From the NCBI GenBank assembly GCA_018659505.1, contig JABJMI010000460.1, forward strand, positions 1 to 29,098: 29,098 nt of DNA. The letters are read 5' to 3'. Below the pieces are notes generated by a model. That model saw nothing but the letters and a program-made list of their open reading frames with translations, searched no databases and was not told the origin of the DNA. A program made the position numbers and the translations under genes. The stretch comes from Planctomicrobium sp. (GTDB lineage Bacteria; Planctomycetota; Planctomycetia; Planctomycetales; Planctomycetaceae). Positions 24,382 to 29,098 of this stretch are shown piece after piece. Position 1 is the first letter of the stretch. Each line of letters begins with the position of its first letter.

Positions 24382-25044
24382 CTATTGACTCAGCTGATGC
24401 ACAAAGGCGTCGGACTCATTTTGTGCATATAAAGCTCCATTCACGTCGTAACACCTGATCGCAGTTCTCTTGAAATAAGTGACTCGGTTCGCTCCAAAAG
24501 TGACACGTGAATGCGCGATTGAATTGTTGGGTTCGTAAGGATTCAAATCATTTCTATAGGTGTAAAGTCGCACCTTGAGGGAGTTATTGATCCCAAAGGT
24601 CCCGAACGTCGTCGACGTGCCATTTTCGACTGACATATCGAGATAGTTACCATGGATTTCGGTAACGGTGGTGTACTTCACCAGTTCATTGACGGTATTT
24701 AATTCCGTCGGAGCTTGTTGATGTTGATAGCCAACGAGATAGTTGCCATGCCAGACTTGTAGCTGCATTCCCCCTTCTCCAAAGCTGGGAAGAGTTCCGT
24801 GATTGAGTTCGAAGACAGTATGCGTATCGAAGAAAGCATTCGTCGGACCAAACACAGTCACGATTTGAGGGATATTTAACAACGGGTCGGGATCTGCGAC
24901 GACCAACTCCCAGTCTTCTTCCACCTTATGAATCGGGGGAGCGTTCTCCAACTGTTCTTCGAGAGTCTGCGCAGATGCACTACTCGGACAGCAACATGCC
25001 ACAAGTAAGGCAGAAAGTGGGACAAGCAGCAAATTTTTCAGCAT
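24382..25044 (-). CDS. hypothetical secreted protein or lipoprotein
   Basis: 220 residues, family not recognised. The N-terminus is a signal sequence. LVAC (14-17) fits a lipobox, giving a lipoprotein with lipidation on Cys17, but cleavage after SASA at about 25 is equally readable. The mature part is beta-rich, with repeated aromatic and Gly/Asn motifs (GEGGMQLQVWHGNYLVGYQ; RLYTYRNDLNPYEPNN). It starts a probable three-gene unit with the TadG-like and TadE-like genes (58-bp gap), so it may be a surface component of that system. Confidence 0.65.
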   Translation of the reverse strand: MLKNLLLVPLSALLVACCCPSSASAQTLEEQLENAPPIHKVEEDWELVVADPDPLLNIPQIVTVFGPTNAFFDTHTVFELNHGTLPSFGEGGMQLQVWHGNYLVGYQHQQAPTELNTVNELVKYTTVTEIHGNYLDMSVENGTSTTFGTFGINNSLKVRLYTYRNDLNPYEPNNSIAHSRVTFGANRVTYFKRTAIRCYDVNGALYAQNESDAFVHQLSQ

Positions 25045-25384
25045 CTGAAAGACCTCCGTCCGATTTTACAGTTGTTTTGTGAAAGAGCTTGATGTGATTC
25101 AGCCTGCAAGCGTTGCAAGAGGAGCCAACACACTCTGAAATGAAGTGTTTCAACCTAAACCTATTTCGAAAAACTGATTGAATTCATAAAACTCGACCCG
25201 ATTTGTTGAATATTCTTAAGAAAGACATATTTCTACTTGCCGTGTCTGTAATTTATTTTGGCAAGTAAAACTTTCGAAATAAATGAGAATTTCCTTGAGT
25301 GACTCGCTGAACGCTACGAAGCGAGAGGGGAATGAATTACGATTCGCTGACAACCACTGAATTGGTGAAGAATCGACTCGCAAA
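25045..25384. other. 340-bp divergent intergenic region
   Basis: Lies between the start of the 220-residue secreted protein (minus) and purL (plus). It is A/T-rich, with a small palindrome TTCTTAAGAA (25213-25222). I recognise no purine riboswitch or PurR-type operator. Confidence 0.45.
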
Positions 25385-28297
25385 ATGATGCCGGAAAACA
25401 ACATGCTTTGGGAAATTGAGATTACTCCGCTCGCTGGGAATGTTGACCGTGAAGGTCAGTTTGCTTTGGGAGAGTGCCAGTTACGGAACTTGAACTCGAT
25501 CAGTTCCGTCAGGTCAGCACGCTCTTATTTGATTGAGGGAGAACTCGATGAATCGACTGTAGAACGAGCTGCCAACCTGCTCAGCGACGAAGTGGTCGAA
25601 CAAAAAACACTACGCCAGCTTCCACATATCAATGACCCGGAAGCCAGCGGAGAGCATCTCTTAAATGTTCTTTACAAACCGGGAGTCACAGACAACGTCG
25701 GCAACACAGCGACGAAGGCATTGGGAAATCTTAATGTGCCTGTCACACAGGTCGCCACCTGTCGCAAATACTGGATTAACGCCGATGCCAATGCAGAGGA
25801 CATGAATCGTTTCGCGACACGAATCCTTTCCAATGATTCAATTGAACGGGTCCTTAACGGACCGCTCGAATTGACGAGTCTTGCGGTCGGTGGAGAGTAC
25901 CAATTCGAATTACAGCATGTTGCCATTCGAGAGATGGATGATGAAGCACTGATGCGTCTGAGCAAGGAAGGGCAACTCTATCTGAGCTTGCCTGAGATGC
26001 AGACCATCAAATCGAACTTTCAGGAATACGACCGCGACCCAACTGATATCGAATTAGAAACAATCGCCCAAACCTGGAGCGAACACTGTTCTCATAAAAC
26101 TCTCGCTGGTCGCATTGCCTATCGTGATGAGAATGGTGAGAAGCGTTTCGAGAACATGTTAAAGGAAACGGTCTTCGCAGCGACTCAAACGATTCGCAAA
26201 AACTTAGGTGAGAATGATTGGTGCGTCAGCGTTTTCAAGGACAACGCTGGAGTTGTCACTTTCGATGACAAGCAAGATGTGTGCATTAAAGTTGAAACAC
26301 ATAACCACCCGTCAGCACTCGAACCTTACGGTGGAGCGAACACCGGACTCGGCGGCGTGATTCGCGATCCACTCGGAACAGGGTTAGGAGCAAGACCAGT
26401 CTGCAATACAGACGTCTTCTGCTTTGCACCTCCTGACACGCCTTATGATGCCCTTCCCCCCGGAGTCTTACATCCTCGCACCGTTATGCACGGCGTCGTC
26501 GCTGGTGTCCGCGATTACGGGAACCGTATGGGAATTCCGACAGTCAACGGAGCGGTCTACTTCGACGAACGCTACCTCGGGAATCCTCTCGTTTATTGTG
26601 GAAACGTCGCGATGATTCCGCGTGGTATGAGCGAGAAAGAAGTTATTCCCGGAGACTATATTGTCGCCATCGGCGGCAGAACCGGTCGCGATGGAATCCA
26701 TGGGGCGACGTTCTCCTCGGCAGAATTGACCCACGAAAGCGAAGACCTTTCAGGCGGAGCCGTGCAGATCGGAAATCCGATCACGGAAAAGATGGTGGCG
26801 GATGTTCTCCTCGAAGCACGCGATCAGGGACTCTTCAATGCCGTTACCGATTGTGGCGCTGGAGGCTTCAGCAGTGCAGTTGGGGAGATGGGAGAAGAAA
26901 CCGGAGCGGAAGTCTGGCTAGATCAGGCTCCACTCAAATACAGCGGTCTGACCTATACCGAAATCTGGATTAGTGAAGCTCAAGAGCGGATGGTCTTTTC
27001 CGTTCCTGAAGAGAAGTGGGAAACCTTCCGCGACTTATGTTCTGCCGAAGGTGTCGAAGCGTGCATCCTCGGAAGGTTCACCGACACAAAAGACTTGGTT
27101 CTCAAGTATAATGATGAAGTCGTCGGACATTTACCGATGTCGCTGTTGCACGATGGACGCCCGCCGGTTGTTCGAGAAGCGACTTATCAACCGACAGAAG
27201 AAACCCCGACAGACCTTACAAATCTTGAGTTCAGCCATGGCGAAGTCTTGAAGCAGATACTCGCTTCACTGAATGTCTGCTCGAAAGAATCAATCATTCG
27301 CCAATACGATCACGAAGTCCAAGCGGGCAGCGTCATCAAGCCGTTAGTTGGAGTTAAGAACGACGGTCCATCAGATGCTGCTGTCGTTCGTCCAGACTTA
27401 TCAAGTGAGCGAGGCTTGGTTATCTCGTGTGGAATGAATCCGGAACTCGGCGATCGTGATCCCTACTGGATGGCTGCCTCTGCGATTGATGAAGCGTTTC
27501 GTAATTGCGTCGCAGTCGGTGCTGATCCTTCGAAGATTGCAATCCTCGACAACTTCTGCTGGGGCAATACCGAACGACCAGAGACTCTCGGTTCACTCGT
27601 CCGTGCCGCGCTCGCCTGTCACGATGTCGCAATTGCCTACAACGCTCCGTTCGTGAGTGGAAAAGATTCGCTTAACAACGAGTTCTCAGACGAAGAGAGA
27701 ACAATTTCCATTCCAGCATCGCTTCTAATTACCGCATTGGGTCAAGTTGAGAACATCGAACAATGCGTCACGATGGATTTGAAAGCCGAAGGCAACCTTT
27801 TGTTACTCGTCGGAGAAACGAAGGACGAACTCGGTGGCAGCCACTTTAATCTCGTGACGGGCAACGAGACTGGAACCGTCCCTCATGTTGATCTGGAACT
27901 GGCTCCGAAAATCTTCTCAGCGCTTCATCAATGTATTCAAAGTGGAGCTATTCGAAGCTGTCACGATCTCAGCGAAGGTGGCTTGGCTGCTTCTCTAGCA
28001 GAGATGGCATTCGCGGGTGGCTTCGGTGTTGATGTACACCTTCAGTCGAGTGGAGAGGCTGCGACTGTTGATCTCTTTTCCGAATCGAATACTCGATTCG
28101 TCATTGAAGCTTCGGAGGATCAACTCGACACCATTAAGCAAACATTCGAGAAAAACAATGCTCCAGCACCTAACGTGCTAGGCAAGGTAAGTAGTTCAGG
28201 CAATGTTGTGATTCGTGATAACAACAATGCAGCAATCATCGATGAGCCAATCGTCAAATTGAAAGCTGTTTGGCAACAACCCCTGGCAACTTTCTAA
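25385..28297 (+). CDS. purL: phosphoribosylformylglycinamidine synthase with PurS-like N-terminus
   Basis: Converts FGAR to FGAM with ATP and ammonia in purine synthesis. 970 residues, between small PurL (about 740) and the large enzyme with a glutaminase domain (about 1300). Residues about 7-75 and 90-155 each resemble PurS (DEVVEQ in the first; [18 protein letters not shown] in the second), so the N-terminus looks like a fused PurS pair. The catalytic part begins near 185: [10 protein letters not shown], then [22 protein letters not shown] (abbreviated here by its HNHPSA core), [11 protein letters not shown] and [11 protein letters not shown]. No glutaminase (PurQ) domain is present, so a separate purQ is expected. 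The start among M1, M2 and M7 is unresolved; no Shine-Dalgarno is seen. Confidence 0.95.
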   Translation: MMPENNMLWEIEITPLAGNVDREGQFALGECQLRNLNSISSVRSARSYLIEGELDESTVERAANLLSDEVVEQKTLRQLPHINDPEASGEHLLNVLYKPGVTDNVGNTATKALGNLNVPVTQVATCRKYWINADANAEDMNRFATRILSNDSIERVLNGPLELTSLAVGGEYQFELQHVAIREMDDEALMRLSKEGQLYLSLPEMQTIKSNFQEYDRDPTDIELETIAQTWSEHCSHKTLAGRIAYRDENGEKRFENMLKETVFAATQTIRKNLGENDWCVSVFKDNAGVVTFDDKQDVCIKVETHNHPSALEPYGGANTGLGGVIRDPLGTGLGARPVCNTDVFCFAPPDTPYDALPPGVLHPRTVMHGVVAGVRDYGNRMGIPTVNGAVYFDERYLGNPLVYCGNVAMIPRGMSEKEVIPGDYIVAIGGRTGRDGIHGATFSSAELTHESEDLSGGAVQIGNPITEKMVADVLLEARDQGLFNAVTDCGAGGFSSAVGEMGEETGAEVWLDQAPLKYSGLTYTEIWISEAQERMVFSVPEEKWETFRDLCSAEGVEACILGRFTDTKDLVLKYNDEVVGHLPMSLLHDGRPPVVREATYQPTEETPTDLTNLEFSHGEVLKQILASLNVCSKESIIRQYDHEVQAGSVIKPLVGVKNDGPSDAAVVRPDLSSERGLVISCGMNPELGDRDPYWMAASAIDEAFRNCVAVGADPSKIAILDNFCWGNTERPETLGSLVRAALACHDVAIAYNAPFVSGKDSLNNEFSDEERTISIPASLLITALGQVENIEQCVTMDLKAEGNLLLLVGETKDELGGSHFNLVTGNETGTVPHVDLELAPKIFSALHQCIQSGAIRSCHDLSEGGLAASLAEMAFAGGFGVDVHLQSSGEAATVDLFSESNTRFVIEASEDQLDTIKQTFEKNNAPAPNVLGKVSSSGNVVIRDNNNAAIIDEPIVKLKAVWQQPLATF

Positions 28298-28316
28298 TTT
28301 CTAAGTACGTCGTTTT

Positions 28317-28339
28317 GCCGGACACTTCAAGTGTCCGGC
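28317..28339 (+). terminator. GC-rich hairpin downstream of purL
   Basis: GCCGGACACT (28317-28326), loop TCA, then AGTGTCCGGC (28330-28339): a perfect 10-bp stem 20 bp past the purL stop. Four T residues precede the stem and no U-tract follows immediately, so it may be a dispersed-repeat hairpin or a weak terminator rather than a standard intrinsic one. Confidence 0.6.
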
Positions 28340-28472
28340 ATCACAAGCAGATTTTAATTCACTGATGAATAAAATCTTACGTCTAAGATCACTACCTGAT
28401 CAAACCCTGCGCCGTTAAGATGCACACTCAATCATTGCTCTTATCGCATATTCGCTACAGGATGCCAGCATC

Positions 28473-29098
28473 GTGATTATTGGAGTTACAAAGGAAACTT
28501 TCCCCGGTGAACAACGTGTCGCCATTGTTCCAGCATCAATTTCGGCTCTCAAGAAATTAGGAGCCGAGGTTCACGTCGAGCAGAATTCTGGCGAAGCTGC
28601 CGGGTTTCTCGACCAGACCTATCTCGACGCCGGAGCGAAGATCGTTGAGAGTCGCAACGACATCATTGGGGCTTCTGACATTCTCCTACAAGTCCGAGCA
28701 GCAGTCGCGAACCCTGAAACGGGTGACAGCGATCTCAATCAATTGAAGAACGGGCAATCGCTCATCGCCCAGTGTGATCCACTGTCTGATCCTGCCAAGA
28801 TGCAAGAACTGGCAGCGAAGCAGGCAGACATTTTCGCTCTCGAATTGGTTCCACGAATTACCCGCGCTCAGAGTATGGATGTTCTCTCATCGATGGCGAC
28901 GATCGCTGGTTACAAAGCTGTCTTGCTCGCAGCGAGCCATTCTCCACAAATGTTCCCGATGATGATGACCGCAGCCGGGACATTAAAACCTGCTCGCGTC
29001 TTCATCTTAGGTGCTGGTGTTGCTGGTTTACAGGCGATTGCGACAGCGAAGCGACTGGGTGCGGTCGTTCATGCTTACGATGTTCGACCAGCAGTCAA
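28473..29098 (+). CDS. pntA: NAD(P) transhydrogenase subunit alpha (partial)
   Basis: Begins at a GTG (28473), since the nearby ATG at 28462 runs into a stop, and continues past the window edge; 208 codons are visible. The product starts VIIGVTKETFPGEQRVAIVPAS, the usual start of the PntA/alanine dehydrogenase family. LVPRITRAQSMDVLSSMATIAGYKAV is specific to transhydrogenase alpha. VFILGAGVAGLQAIATAKRLGA is the NAD-binding Rossmann motif. The enzyme transfers hydride between NADH and NADP+, coupled to proton movement across the membrane. AGGA lies about ten bases ahead of the GTG. pntB should follow outside the window. Confidence 0.93.
   Translation, partial: MIIGVTKETFPGEQRVAIVPASISALKKLGAEVHVEQNSGEAAGFLDQTYLDAGAKIVESRNDIIGASDILLQVRAAVANPETGDSDLNQLKNGQSLIAQCDPLSDPAKMQELAAKQADIFALELVPRITRAQSMDVLSSMATIAGYKAVLLAASHSPQMFPMMMTAAGTLKPARVFILGAGVAGLQAIATAKRLGAVVHAYDVRPAV

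Noticed and set aside
25045..25384. Purine riboswitch or PurR operator ahead of purL
   Set aside because: I looked for conserved riboswitch core sequences and paired stems and found no convincing match.

Overview
The window looks like chromosomal DNA from a planctomycete, probably of the order Planctomycetales. The evidence is a DUF1559 prepilin-like protein with an H-X9-DG C-terminal motif, a CxxC zinc-ribbon (MJ0042-type) membrane protein with a very low-complexity linker, a secreted sugar-phosphate isomerase/epimerase fused to DUF1080, weak or absent Shine-Dalgarno sites at many starts, moderate GC, and many extragenic periodic repeats. The genus is not determined. I see no tRNA, rRNA, CRISPR array, transposase or phage gene.

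Layout. 1-2.1 kb: metX and metW (methionine synthesis). 2.3-4.4 kb, minus strand: a secreted isomerase/DUF1080 fusion and a small membrane protein. 4.6-5.9 kb: a small membrane-anchored protein followed by an ExeA-type AAA ATPase. 5.9-6.9 kb, minus: a DUF309 protein and a stand-alone LON-domain protein. 7.2-7.9 kb: nth. 7.9-8.8 kb, minus: a secreted HbpS/GlcG-META fusion. 9.0-12.7 kb: argS, purE and purK. 12.9-13.9 kb: a membrane-anchored endonuclease/exonuclease/phosphatase (EEP) protein, converging with a zinc-ribbon protein and a DUF1559 protein on the minus strand. 16.8-18.8 kb: a secreted peroxiredoxin-like protein converging with an AroD-AroE fusion. 19.0-19.4 kb: a nested inverted-repeat block. 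19.5-21.5 kb: a divergent pair, DUF2071 and an edema-factor/ExoY-like nucleotidyl cyclase. 21.8-22.6 kb: a secreted EEP protein. 22.6-25.0 kb, minus: a secreted or lipoprotein gene plus TadG-like and TadE-like genes. 25.4-28.3 kb: purL with PurS-like N-terminal domains. From 28.5 kb to the end: the start of pntA.

Most genes are housekeeping (methionine, purine and shikimate metabolism, arginyl-tRNA, base-excision repair, transhydrogenase) with envelope and secreted proteins between them. purE and purK overlap and act consecutively. purL belongs to the same pathway but lies about 13 kb away.

The most striking item is the 281-residue protein at 20630-21475. It carries the sequence signature of calmodulin- or actin-activated adenylyl cyclase toxins (anthrax edema factor, CyaA, ExoY) but has no signal peptide, no toxin delivery domain and no secretion genes beside it. 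Second is the AroDE-like fusion, in which several residues expected to be catalytic in both domains appear to be replaced. Third is the set of 7-9-nt periodic inverted repeats in the intergenic gaps, including one nested structure of about 400 bp.
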